A stretch of 64,000 nt of DNA from Pseudomonas fluorescens. GTDB taxonomy: Bacteria > Pseudomonadota > Gammaproteobacteria > Pseudomonadales > Pseudomonadaceae. The position numbers and the translations under genes were made by a program. The stretch is taken from the NCBI RefSeq assembly GCF_001307275.1, contig NZ_CP012831.1, positions 5,572,501-5,636,500 of the forward strand, written 5' to 3'. Numbering within the stretch: the first letter of the stretch is position 1; each line of letters begins with the position of its first letter. A model generated the notes under the pieces. That model worked only from the letters and a program-made list of their open reading frames with translations, was not told where the DNA came from and did not search any database. Of the stretch, positions 51,352 to 59,545 are shown piece after piece.

Positions 51352-53925
51352 TTACAGCCACCGCGGCGTGGTGAAGAACGAGGCCATTTCCGAGCGGGCC
51401 AGTGCCGCGCCGAAGTACGGGCCCTGGACATGGTCGCAGGCCACGTTGCGCAGTTGGCTGAATTGCCGGGCGTTTTCGATGCCCTCGGCGGTGACCATAA
51501 GCCCTACGCTGCGGCTCAACCGGATCATCGCCAGGACGCCTTCCTTGTCGTCCTCCAGGCCCAGCTGCGACAGGATGTTGCGATCGAAGCGGATGCCATC
51601 GAACGGCTGGTCCAGCACCTCACGCAGGGAGGCGATGCTGGTGCCGAATTTGTCGATGTTGATCCGCACGCCGAGGTCCTTGAGCGCATGGAGGGTGCTG
51701 GCGACGGTCTTGTGGTCGGCCAGCAGGACCCCTTCGGCCACTTCCAGGGTCAGCCGGTGAGGCGCCAGGCCACTCGCTTGGAGGGCCTCTTGCACCTGGT
51801 CGAGCAGGAAGCTGCTGTTGAACCACCGGGGTGAAACCGCGATGGAGACATTGACGGCGCTCGGCCAGGTCGCGGCCTCTTCACAGACATTGATCAACAT
51901 CCAGGTACCCAGCTCTTCCAGTTGGCCCGAGGTTTCGGCCACCGGTATGAAGTCGGCCCCACCCAGCTCACCTTTCTCTGGATGGTGCCAAAAGGTCTGG
52001 GCTTCGAAACCGTGCAGTTGCTCGGCGCTCACGTCGAAGCGAGGCAAGTAGCGCAGTTCCAGTTGGTCCCGCTGCATGGCGTCGCGCAGTTGCTGCTCGT
52101 ATCGCCGTCGGTCGCGGGCCAGGTTGCCCATGGCTTCCACATACACGCGCCAGGTGTTGCGGCCTCCTGCCTTGGCCGCATACAAGGCGATATCGGCGTG
52201 GCGCAACAGTTCATCGGCGCGTTCGTCACCGGGCTGCGCCCAGGCAACGCCGATGCTCACTCCCAGGTACAGCGTATTGCCGTCCAGGTGCATGGGCCGT
52301 TGCATGCAATCGATCAGCCGTTCACACAGTTGATCGAGATCGTCGGCGTCGCCGGGGTCGGGCATGACAATGACAAATTCATCACCGCCCAGGCGCGCCG
52401 CCAGATCGGTGTCACGGACGTTTTGCTGGAGGATATGCGCCACTTCCCTGAGCACTTTATCGCCCACGGCATGGCCCAGGGAGTCGTTGACCGGCTTGAA
52501 CCGGTCCATGTCCAGGTTCAGCAGCGCCAGAGGCGGGCGATCAGGTCGGTCCAGGTGTTCGCGCAGGCAATCGAACAAGCGGTTGCGGTTGGCCAGCCCG
52601 GTCAGCGGATCATGCAAGGAAAGGTGCTTGATCTGGGCCAGCGCCCGCAGCTCGTCGGTGATGTCGGTGGCGGTGCCGCGAAAACCCAGGGTGCCGGCCT
52701 CGATGGCCCGTACCGACAGTTTGCAGGTGCGGATGCGCTGGTTGCGTGCGGTGTACTCGCACAGCAGCGGCGCCGAAGAGAGGCTGTTGGCGCCGCCGAG
52801 CAGCCATTGGGCAATCGAGATCGAGCCGCCATGGGGGTGGAGCAGCCGTTGCAGAGGCTTGCCCAGCCATTCCGTGGGGCTGAATCCGGTCACTTGTTCG
52901 AAGCGCTCCGACAGGTAGGTCAGCGTCCCGGTCGAATCGACCTCCCACAACCAGTCGGATGAGACTTCGGCAATGTCGCGGAAACGTTCTTCACTGCGTT
53001 CCAGCGCCTTGCGGTGGGCCAGCAGGCTGGCGTATTGGCTTTCCTGGGCGCGAAGCATCACCAAGGCATGGCGCAGGACGGCCAGCGCCAGGATTCCCAG
53101 CGCCAGTAGCGCCAGGGCCAGCAAAGGCAGCAGCCCCTTGCGCAGATCCTGCCCCGGGGTTTGGGGTCGCCAGGCCAGGGCCTCCAGGGTCAGGTTGTCG
53201 AGCAGCAGTTGGGCGGTATCGGCTGGGCCTGGTGTCCTGGCGATATGGGCCTCGGGCAGGGCGAAGTCCCGCGCCAGGTTTTTCAGGGCACCGGGGTCCA
53301 GGACCTTGACGAAGAGCATCAGGCTGGGCGGGCCGGGAATTTGTGCCACGCTGTTGTCCGTGCCGGTGGTGATGGCGGACACGGCGACGAACGCCGGGGC
53401 ATCTTCGTGATGCAGCATTTCGACGACCACTTCGTCGTGATTTTCCTCGGTGCTGGCCTTGTTCCAAAGGGCGCGCAGATCGCCGGTCAGCCAGGTATCG
53501 GCATCGAGGTCGCTCATTTGGCCATCGATCACCGAATAGACGGTCTTGCCGGTCGGGGAAATGACAAACACCGCCTGGTAACCGTAGAGCGAATACACGC
53601 TGCTGCCGACGTTTTCCTGGTCATAGGCCCATTCCTTGTCGACCTGGACATGCAGGTGCCGGTAGGCGTCGCTCCACTTGGAATAGTCGCTCAGGTCCCG
53701 GCCGATGCCGGTGCGGATCCCCTCGATGGCCCGTTGGGCGAAAAACAGGCTCTGCTCACGGGCGCGTCGGTCCTGGGTACCGGTGATGTTGAGCAACACG
53801 GCGATCGCCAATGCGGACATGGCAAACAGCAGGAGCATGATGGCCGGAAAAGTGCGACGGGTGAAGCTACGGGTTGGCGAGCCCGGGGAAAGGACAGTCG
53901 AGTCGTTGCCAGCATTTTCAATCAT
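51352..53925 (-). CDS. Membrane CHASE4-PAS-GGDEF-EAL protein with degenerate EAL domain
   Basis: 857 residues. The membrane segment at about 28-48 (AIMLLLFAMSALAIAVLLNI) and another at about 265-288 bracket a periplasmic CHASE4-like domain (YSKWSDAYRHLHVQVDKEWA). A PAS domain follows (about 315-430; IAEVSSDWLWEVDSTGTLTY), then GGDEF (about 440-595), then EAL (about 605-850). The GGDEF site is intact (ARLGGDEFVIVM), with an inhibitory RxxD five residues before it. The EAL domain is degenerate: EAL reads EAQ and the metal-binding DDFG reads DKFG. It is therefore predicted to make c-di-GMP but not to degrade it. The periplasmic ligand is unknown. Confidence 0.9.
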   Translation of the reverse strand: MIENAGNDSTVLSPGSPTRSFTRRTFPAIMLLLFAMSALAIAVLLNITGTQDRRAREQSLFFAQRAIEGIRTGIGRDLSDYSKWSDAYRHLHVQVDKEWAYDQENVGSSVYSLYGYQAVFVISPTGKTVYSVIDGQMSDLDADTWLTGDLRALWNKASTEENHDEVVVEMLHHEDAPAFVAVSAITTGTDNSVAQIPGPPSLMLFVKVLDPGALKNLARDFALPEAHIARTPGPADTAQLLLDNLTLEALAWRPQTPGQDLRKGLLPLLALALLALGILALAVLRHALVMLRAQESQYASLLAHRKALERSEERFRDIAEVSSDWLWEVDSTGTLTYLSERFEQVTGFSPTEWLGKPLQRLLHPHGGSISIAQWLLGGANSLSSAPLLCEYTARNQRIRTCKLSVRAIEAGTLGFRGTATDITDELRALAQIKHLSLHDPLTGLANRNRLFDCLREHLDRPDRPPLALLNLDMDRFKPVNDSLGHAVGDKVLREVAHILQQNVRDTDLAARLGGDEFVIVMPDPGDADDLDQLCERLIDCMQRPMHLDGNTLYLGVSIGVAWAQPGDERADELLRHADIALYAAKAGGRNTWRVYVEAMGNLARDRRRYEQQLRDAMQRDQLELRYLPRFDVSAEQLHGFEAQTFWHHPEKGELGGADFIPVAETSGQLEELGTWMLINVCEEAATWPSAVNVSIAVSPRWFNSSFLLDQVQEALQASGLAPHRLTLEVAEGVLLADHKTVASTLHALKDLGVRINIDKFGTSIASLREVLDQPFDGIRFDRNILSQLGLEDDKEGVLAMIRLSRSVGLMVTAEGIENARQFSQLRNVACDHVQGPYFGAALARSEMASFFTTPRWL

Positions 53926-54095
53926 AAAGATAAGTCATCAGCCAAAAAGCGATTTCACCCGCACCTGTCTTGTATCGGCGGATGGGCTGATTTACTGAGT
54001 CGTGTTAACGAAGGGGCCGACGGGCTGCGTTGTCTTCGTCATGTGCGGGCCTTCAAGCGTGATGCCCACTTGAGGGCGACATCCCGTTGGGACGG

Positions 54096-54165
54096 GTATG
54101 TATCGCAGTGTGTACAGGACAGGCCCGGATACACCCGCTTGACGAAGGCCCAGGCCGGCGACACA
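54096..54165 (+). promoter_or_regulatory. Bipartite TCS-motif promoter of the EF-hand/EGKCG gene
   Basis: GTATGTATCGCAGTGTGT (54096-54113) is followed, 17 bp after CAGTGT, by ATACAC (54129-54134). TTGACG (54139-54144) and GACACA (54160-54165) follow as possible -35 and -10 elements. A second GGATACAC lies at 54170-54177. The same layout occurs at 57735-57796 (minus) and 60350-60417, all 111-131 bp before a start codon. The response regulator at 59542-60282 is the likely binder. Confidence 0.6.
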
Positions 54166-54265
54166 GGCCGGATACACACCGGCGATTAACTACGCCAGCC
54201 AGCCGACACCGAGCCTCGGTGCGGATGACTGGCGCCTTAATCGTCAATCGTCAGAGGAATACCCC

Positions 54266-54652
54266 ATGCTCAACTTCTCTCGCAATTCGTCCCTTGCACT
54301 CGGCCTGGCCCTGGTCGGCGGCCTGGGTCTCTCCACGGCGGCTTCGGCCTTGACCATGAACGACCTGGCCCAGGGCTACACCTTGGCGGCAGCCGATACC
54401 GTGAAGAAGCCCGCCGAAGGCAAGTGCGGCGAAGACAAGTTCGCCAAGACCGATAAAAACCACGATGGCCAGGTGTCGCGGGACGAGTTCATCGCCGCTG
54501 CACCGGAGCGCGCGGCGGAGTTCGACAAGATCGACGCCAACCACGACGGCGGCATCTCGTTGCCGGAAGCCAAGCAATACCTGTCGGCCCAGGCGAAGAC
54601 CGCGGAAGGCAAATGTGGCGAAGGCAAGTGCGGGGCGGCTATCGAGTCCTGA
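54266..54652 (+). CDS. EF-hand protein with three EGKCG motifs, probable copper-binding RiPP precursor (bufferin/HvfA type)
   Basis: 128 residues. A signal peptide (cleavage near A29) is followed by EGKCG (Cys54), two EF-hand loops DKNHDGQVSRDE (63-74) and DANHDGGISLPE (90-101), and a doubled EGKCG-EGKCG end (Cys117, Cys122). EGKCG cysteines are the modified, copper-binding residues in HvfA/bufferin-type precursors. There MNIO (DUF692) enzymes with DUF2063 partners convert them to thiooxazole- or oxazolone-type rings. Exactly those two partner genes follow downstream. The EF-hand core between the motifs is unusual and suggests calcium or structural binding combined with copper sequestration. 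The signal peptide implies a periplasmic site. Confidence 0.82.
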   Translation: MLNFSRNSSLALGLALVGGLGLSTAASALTMNDLAQGYTLAAADTVKKPAEGKCGEDKFAKTDKNHDGQVSRDEFIAAAPERAAEFDKIDANHDGGISLPEAKQYLSAQAKTAEGKCGEGKCGAAIES

Positions 54653-54781
54653 TTCGCCCCGGGTGGTGAGCCTGATGGGTTGATGCCCGCTCCCTCGCCA
54701 CGGGTGTTGGGTTTCCATCGTGGGGTGGGTGTTCGTTCCATGAGGCTCTCCACATCTCGTTTCCCCCAGGAGAGATGTGTC

Positions 54782-55627
54782 ATGTTGAATTTACCTCAAC
54801 CCTCGGCAGGCCTCGGCCTGCGTCGGGCCTTGCTCGATGAGCTGCGCCAGGCACCGGCCGGGGATTTCGATTTTCTCGAAGTGGCCCCGGAAAACTGGAT
54901 CGGAATCGGCGGCCCCCATGGGGCCGCCTTGCATTCGCTGGCCGAACGTTATCCGTTGACGTGCCATGGCCTGTCGTTGTCCCTGGGTGGGCCGGCGCCG
55001 CTGGACCTGGCGTTTCTCGGCCAGGTCCGCGGGTTTCTCGAGCGTTTCAACGTGCCGCTTTACAGCGAGCACTTGAGCTACTGCGGCGATGACGGGCATC
55101 TGTATGACCTGTTGCCGCTGCCCTTTACCGAAGAAGCGGTGCATCACGTGGCGGCGCGGATCCGTCAGGCCCAGGATGTGCTGGGGCGGCGCCTGGCGGT
55201 GGAAAACGTCTCCTATTACGCCGCCCCCCGACAAGACATGAGCGAGCTGGAATTCACCCGGGCGGTGTTGCGCGAAGCCGATTGCGACCTGTTGCTGGAC
55301 GTCAACAACGTCTACGTCAACTCGATCAATCACGGTTTCGATCCCCAGGCATTCCTGGCGGGCCTCGAGCCGGAGCGGGTGGTCGCGATGCATGTGGCCG
55401 GGCATTACGATGAGTCCGACACGTTGAAAATCGACAGCCATGGCGCACCGGTCAAACCGCTGGTCTGGGCGTTGCTGGCCCAGGCCTACGGGCGTTTCGG
55501 CGTGCGGCCGACCTTGCTCGAACGGGATTTCAACTTCCCGCCCTATGCCGCGCTGGTGGCCGAATTGCAGACGATTCGCCAGTTGCAATACCCGGCCGTC
55601 CCCCGGCAGGCGGTGAGCCATGGCTGA
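54782..55627 (+). CDS. bufB: MNIO (DUF692) family iron enzyme, BufB/HvfB-like
   Basis: 281 residues from ATG 54782 with SD AGGAGA; a frame extending to 54680 overlaps a REP remnant and is rejected. It is a TIM-barrel with the multinuclear-iron ligand motifs LEVAPENWIG, TCHGLSLSLGG, SEHLSYCGDDG, VENVSYY, LDVNNVYVNSINHGFD and MHVAGHYDESDT. Such enzymes install thiooxazole-type or related changes on precursor cysteines. The likely substrate is the EGKCG protein just upstream. The stop overlaps the DUF2063 gene by 8 bp. Confidence 0.92.
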   Translation: MLNLPQPSAGLGLRRALLDELRQAPAGDFDFLEVAPENWIGIGGPHGAALHSLAERYPLTCHGLSLSLGGPAPLDLAFLGQVRGFLERFNVPLYSEHLSYCGDDGHLYDLLPLPFTEEAVHHVAARIRQAQDVLGRRLAVENVSYYAAPRQDMSELEFTRAVLREADCDLLLDVNNVYVNSINHGFDPQAFLAGLEPERVVAMHVAGHYDESDTLKIDSHGAPVKPLVWALLAQAYGRFGVRPTLLERDFNFPPYAALVAELQTIRQLQYPAVPRQAVSHG

Positions 55628-56381
55628 GGCCCGGCAGACGCTGCATCAGCAGCAACAGGCGCTGACCCGTTACCTGCGCGACCCGGAACACTGCCCGGTT
55701 CCGATCGGCATGGACGCGGCACGGGCGCAGGTGTACCGCGACCTGGTCTTCGAAAACATGCGTTCGCTGCTCAGCGGCACCTTCCCCGTGCTGGTGAGCG
55801 TACTGGGGCAGGCTCCCTGGTGTGCCTGCGTGCGCGGGTTCCTGCGCGAACACCGCTGCGTCACGCCCATGTTCGGTAAAATCGCCGAGGAGTTCGTGAC
55901 CTACCTCGCGGCCCATCCATCGCCGGACTGGCCGCCGTTCGTGGCGGAGCTGGCGCACTATGAGTGGGTCGAGATGGCGCTGCTGCAATCCGAGGCCGAG
56001 CCGTTGCCGAGTCATGATGAGGCCGCCTTGCTCGATCTGCCGCTGCGTGTCTCGCCCCTGGCCTGGCCGCTGGCGTACCAGTGGCCGGTGTATCGCCTGG
56101 CCCCGGGCTACCAGCCCTCGACGCCACCGGCCCAGCCGACGCTGTTGCTGGTGCGGCGCACGCCTGGGTTTGAGGTGCGCTTTGCCGAACTCAGCCCGTT
56201 GGCCTGGCGCCTTTTGCAGCGCATTGAGGAATATCCCGGGTTGGCGGGGCGAGGGCAGTTGCTGGCGTTGGCGCAGGAGGCGGGGGTGGCTTCGTTCGAG
56301 TTCATGGACAGCGCCGTGGCGCTGTTGCGGCGGATGCAGGAGCAAGGGGTTGTTGGCGTGCAGCCACATCCCGTCAATTAA
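55620..56381 (+). CDS. bufC: DUF2063 partner protein, BufC/HvfC-like
   Basis: 253 residues. The N-terminal DUF2063 domain (about residues 8-100) contains VYRDLVFENMRSLLSGTFPV and the DNA-binding-like helical bundle typical of the family. The C-terminal domain (about 130-250) resembles the NGO1945-type beta fold. Such proteins bind the precursor and present it to the MNIO enzyme. Coupled to bufB by an 8-bp overlap. It ends the plus-strand operon before a REP pair. Confidence 0.88.
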   Translation: MAEARQTLHQQQQALTRYLRDPEHCPVPIGMDAARAQVYRDLVFENMRSLLSGTFPVLVSVLGQAPWCACVRGFLREHRCVTPMFGKIAEEFVTYLAAHPSPDWPPFVAELAHYEWVEMALLQSEAEPLPSHDEAALLDLPLRVSPLAWPLAYQWPVYRLAPGYQPSTPPAQPTLLLVRRTPGFEVRFAELSPLAWRLLQRIEEYPGLAGRGQLLALAQEAGVASFEFMDSAVALLRRMQEQGVVGVQPHPVN

Positions 56382-56391
56382 ACCCAACCCC

Positions 56392-56480
56392 TGTGGGAGC
56401 GAGCTTGCTCGCGATGGCGGTATGTCAGTCACTGTGAGGTCGACTGACCCACTGCTATCGCGAGCAAGCTCGCTCCCACA
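56392..56480. repeat. REP pair between bufC and the DoxX gene
   Basis: Inverted pair of TGTGGGAGCGAGCTTGCTCG units between the convergent bufC and doxX stops. It probably serves as the common 3' end of both operons. Confidence 0.88.
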
Positions 56481-56491
56481 AGGGGTTTTTG

Positions 56492-56998
56492 TCAGGCTTT
56501 ACCTGGGTGAGGCAGGCCGCTCTTCAGCAGTGCATCCACGCTCAGCTTCCCAGCCCCTTGCAGCACCAACGGCAGCAACGCCACCAGGTAGATCAACGGC
56601 AGCTTGAAGTTGCCATGTCCCTTGTTGGTAATCGCATAACCCTGGGCCAGTTCGCTCAAGCTCGACCAGTCCGCCGGCCAGTGTACGGCCGCGGTCGCCA
56701 CCACGGTGACGACGATCAGCACCAGCGCCGACAGGCGCGTGCCCAAGCCAATCAACAGGGCGATGGCGCCGATCAGTTCGGCCCACATCGCCAGTTCCCA
56801 GTTCCACTGGGCCGGCACATGGTCGAAGGGGAACGGGAAGGCCGACTGGATCTCGGCGAACCAGTTCTCGCCATTCCATTTTTCCAGGCCGGATTCGAAA
56901 AACTCCCAGGCCAGGAACAGGCGCAGGCCCAGCGGCGCGAGCCAGGCGCCTGCCTGATCGAGATGAAGATGCAGTGTTTTCAGCACGTTTGAATACAT
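56492..56998 (-). CDS. DoxX family membrane protein
   Basis: 168 residues from ATG 56998. Four membrane segments are visible (about 20-35, 70-90, 95-115, 140-158), with GLRLFLAWEFFESGLEKWNG and LIGAIALLIGLGTRLSALVL, the DoxX pattern. DoxX proteins often accompany MNIO/DUF2063 genes (HvfD/BufD). Here the gene is on the opposite strand, convergent with bufC and 17 bp behind the ferric-reductase-like gene. It is therefore expressed with the latter from the shared-motif promoter. Confidence 0.88.
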   Translation of the reverse strand: MYSNVLKTLHLHLDQAGAWLAPLGLRLFLAWEFFESGLEKWNGENWFAEIQSAFPFPFDHVPAQWNWELAMWAELIGAIALLIGLGTRLSALVLIVVTVVATAAVHWPADWSSLSELAQGYAITNKGHGNFKLPLIYLVALLPLVLQGAGKLSVDALLKSGLPHPGKA

Positions 56999-57015
56999 GA
57001 TCGGCCTCCCTGGGC

Positions 57016-57648
57016 TCAAGCGTGTTGCGGCCGTTGGCGGCGCTGAGTGGCTTGGGCCAGTTTGCCCACCAGGCGGATGGCGGTGGCGGCGCAGATCAGG
57101 CCGAACGGCAGCACGTACCAGTCGCTCATGGGAATGCGCTTGAAATTGGAGTAGGCAAAGATCGCCGCCAGCACCCACATACCGGTGACATGCAGGCGCT
57201 TCCAGGCCTTGAAGCCGATCAGGCGCGTGGTGCTTTTGAACGAGGTCAGGGCCAGCAGCAGGATGAATACGTAGCCCACGGTGCCAGGCACGTTGCCGAG
57301 GGTGGTGCGGCCGGGCCAGAACTCGGTATTGAGCTGGCCGTAGCTGTAGATCAGCACTGCGTGGACCAGATGGGAGAAGGCAAACGCCAGCCCGATGAAG
57401 CGTCGTTCACGCACCAGCGACCGGCTCAGGGGCGAGGGCACCAGCACCGCGAATGCCGAGGCGGTGAAGGCCAGCAAGAAGAGGAGGAAGGACGAACGAG
57501 CCGTGGCGCGAATGGCGCTGCGCACGCCTTCGGTGAGGTCCGGGTTGAGCACCAGGATCAACCCGGTCATCAACAGCACCAGGGCGGCGAGCAGGCTGAA
57601 CAGCGACCAGCCCTGGAAACGAAGGGGAGATGCAGTTGCGGTAGGCAT
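57016..57648 (-). CDS. Ferric reductase-like transmembrane (heme b) protein
   Basis: 210 residues with five to six membrane segments. His residues in the heme-binding positions are visible in AFSHLVHAVLIYSYGQL and KAWKRLHVTGMWVLAAIFAY. This is the ferric-reductase-like/MsrQ-type membrane fold without NAD- or FAD-binding domains. It would pass electrons across the inner membrane. The partner and acceptor are unknown. It lies 17 bp before doxX and 111 bp behind a copy of the TCS motif. Confidence 0.8.
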   Translation of the reverse strand: MPTATASPLRFQGWSLFSLLAALVLLMTGLILVLNPDLTEGVRSAIRATARSSFLLFLLAFTASAFAVLVPSPLSRSLVRERRFIGLAFAFSHLVHAVLIYSYGQLNTEFWPGRTTLGNVPGTVGYVFILLLALTSFKSTTRLIGFKAWKRLHVTGMWVLAAIFAYSNFKRIPMSDWYVLPFGLICAATAIRLVGKLAQATQRRQRPQHA

Positions 57649-57734
57649 GTAAAGGCTCCTTGGAAGTCGAGGCCCGGTGGTGATGGCCGCCGGGGCATGA
57701 GGAGTCTTTCAAGCCGGTGTAAGCGGGGTGTGTC

Positions 57735-57796
57735 CACAACGCCGTATCGTGCAAGTTTGTGTATGCCCATCATCCGCAGACACACTGACATACAAA
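57735..57796 (-). promoter_or_regulatory. Bipartite TCS-motif promoter of the ferric-reductase/DoxX pair
   Basis: Read on the minus strand: TTTGTATGTCAGTGTGTCTG begins at 57796, ATACAC lies 17 bp after CAGTGT (57759-57764), and TTGCAC then GGACAC-like elements follow. It is 111 bp upstream of the start at 57648. It matches the sites at 54096 and 60350. Confidence 0.58.
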
Positions 57797-57865
57797 CCCC
57801 CCTCCAAATCCAATACCCCACAGGGGGATTGGTAAGGCATCAAGCTGTGTGGCGCCTCGGAACAG

Positions 57866-58219
57866 TGTGGGAGCGAGCCTGCTCGCGATGGCGTCAGGTC
57901 AGTTGAACAGGTGCCGGCAGATACACCGCTATCGCGAGCAAGCTCGCTCCCACAGGGGGATTGGTAAGGCATCAAGCTGTGTGGCGCCTCGGAACAGTGT
58001 GGGAGCGAGCTTGCTCGCGATGGCGTCAGGTCAGTTGAACGGATGCCGGCAGATACACCGCTATCGCGAGCAAGCTCGCTCCCACAGGGGGATTGGTAAG
58101 GCATCAAGCTGTGTAGCGCCTCGGAACAGTGTGGGAGCGAGCTTGCTCGCGATGGCGTCAGGTCAGTTGAACGGATGCCGGCTGATACACCGCTATCGCG
58201 AGCAAGCTCGCTCCCACAG
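57866..58219. repeat. Tandem REP pairs, three copies of 132 bp
   Basis: Units start at 57866, 57998 and 58130 (period 132 bp), each with REP, spacer and inverted REP, and almost identical intervening DNA. A partial unit precedes them from about 57819. They lie between the ferric-reductase promoter and the 3' end of the sensor-kinase gene. Confidence 0.92.
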
Positions 58220-58234
58220 AGGTTGTTGGTTGTG

Positions 58235-59545
58235 TCAGCTTGCGAAGGCCAGGCGCAGCTCGGCGCATAGGCCGCCGCCGTCGCGGTTGCTCAGGGTCAG
58301 TGAGCCGCCCATGGCGATCGCCAGTTGCTGGGCGATGGCCAGGCCCAGGCCAGTGCCACCGGTTTCCCGGTTGCGCGAGCTTTCCACCCGATAGAACGGT
58401 TTGAGCACCTCGGCCAGTTCCAGCTCGCTGATCCCGGGGCCACGGTCCAGCACCTGGATCACCAGTTGCCCGTTGGCGGCCGGTTGCACCTGGATCTGCG
58501 CCGCGCCGCCGAATTTCAAGGCGTTGTCCACCAGGTTGACCAGCACCCGCCGCAGGGCATGGGGGCGGGTGTCGATGACGGCGGCGTTTTTCCCGCACAG
58601 TTGCACGTCCTTGCCGGTGTCCTGGTAGTCGAACACCAGGCTGTCGAGAAACGCATCCAGGCTGATCCGACAACTGGCCTCGGTGGCACCGTGGATGCTG
58701 CGGGCATAGGCCACGCCTTCACGCACCAAGTGTTCCATTTCGCTCAAGTCGCTCCACAATTTGTCCCGTTCGATCCCTTCGTCCATGAACTCGGCGCGCA
58801 GCTTCATGCGTGTGATGGGCGTCTGCAAGTCATGGGAAATCGCCGCCAGCAACTGCATGCGCTCCTTGAGGTAGGCGGCGATGCGGTCCTGCATGGCATT
58901 GAAGGCCTTGGCCGCATGCACCACTTCGGTCGGGCCCTTTTCGTCCAGGCGGACGCTGTGGGCGTTCGGGTCGAGGGTTTCCACCGCCTGGGCCAGCCGG
59001 GTCAGGGGGCCGACGGCAATGCGCACGGCCAGCCAGGTGCAGCCGATCAACAGCGCCAACTGCCCCAGCAACACCATCGGCAGCCAGGGGGAGAGGGGCA
59101 TCATCGCCGGGCGTACGTCGATGGTCAGCGGGCTGCCGTCCCCCAGGCGCAGGAGTGCCTGATAGTGCATTTTCGGCCCGGGAATCTGCTTGAAGGTCAG
59201 GCCATAGGCCTGGCCGATGGCTTCCTGGATCGAACTGACCGAGATCGGCGCATCGGCAAGATCCATCGGTTGCCCGGGCTGGCCTTCGTCGAGCAGGTAG
59301 CCATAGTTGCGCCGGGCGAGTTTCGGCAGCCAGGCCGGGCGTTCGGCGGCAGGCAGGCGGTCGAGAATGGCGACGGAGGTCGAGACATCGGTTTCCAGGT
59401 TGCCGAGCATGGTCGACTTGGCACTCTGATAGCGCTCGTAGTATTGGACACCGAAGGACAGGCCCTGGGCCAGGATCAGGCCGATCAGGAAGATCAGCGA
59501 CAACCTCGAGGCCAGGGTCCGTGGCCAACGCAGCGGCAGACTCAT
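58235..59545 (-). CDS. Sensor histidine kinase (HAMP-HisKA-HATPase, EnvZ/RstB type)
   Basis: 436 residues. Two membrane segments (about 14-34 and 156-178) bracket a 120-residue periplasmic domain that contains no Cys. HAMP lies at about 180-230, and the H-box AAISHDLQTPITRMKLRAEF carries the phospho-His near residue 242. The N-box VNLVDNALKFGG, G1 DRGPGISELEL and G2 GGTGLGLAIAQ complete the kinase. It overlaps its response-regulator gene by 4 bp. The signal is unknown. Its genetic neighbours (EGKCG copper-type protein, thiol and heme redox proteins) suggest copper or redox sensing. Confidence 0.93.
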   Translation of the reverse strand: MSLPLRWPRTLASRLSLIFLIGLILAQGLSFGVQYYERYQSAKSTMLGNLETDVSTSVAILDRLPAAERPAWLPKLARRNYGYLLDEGQPGQPMDLADAPISVSSIQEAIGQAYGLTFKQIPGPKMHYQALLRLGDGSPLTIDVRPAMMPLSPWLPMVLLGQLALLIGCTWLAVRIAVGPLTRLAQAVETLDPNAHSVRLDEKGPTEVVHAAKAFNAMQDRIAAYLKERMQLLAAISHDLQTPITRMKLRAEFMDEGIERDKLWSDLSEMEHLVREGVAYARSIHGATEASCRISLDAFLDSLVFDYQDTGKDVQLCGKNAAVIDTRPHALRRVLVNLVDNALKFGGAAQIQVQPAANGQLVIQVLDRGPGISELELAEVLKPFYRVESSRNRETGGTGLGLAIAQQLAIAMGGSLTLSNRDGGGLCAELRLAFAS

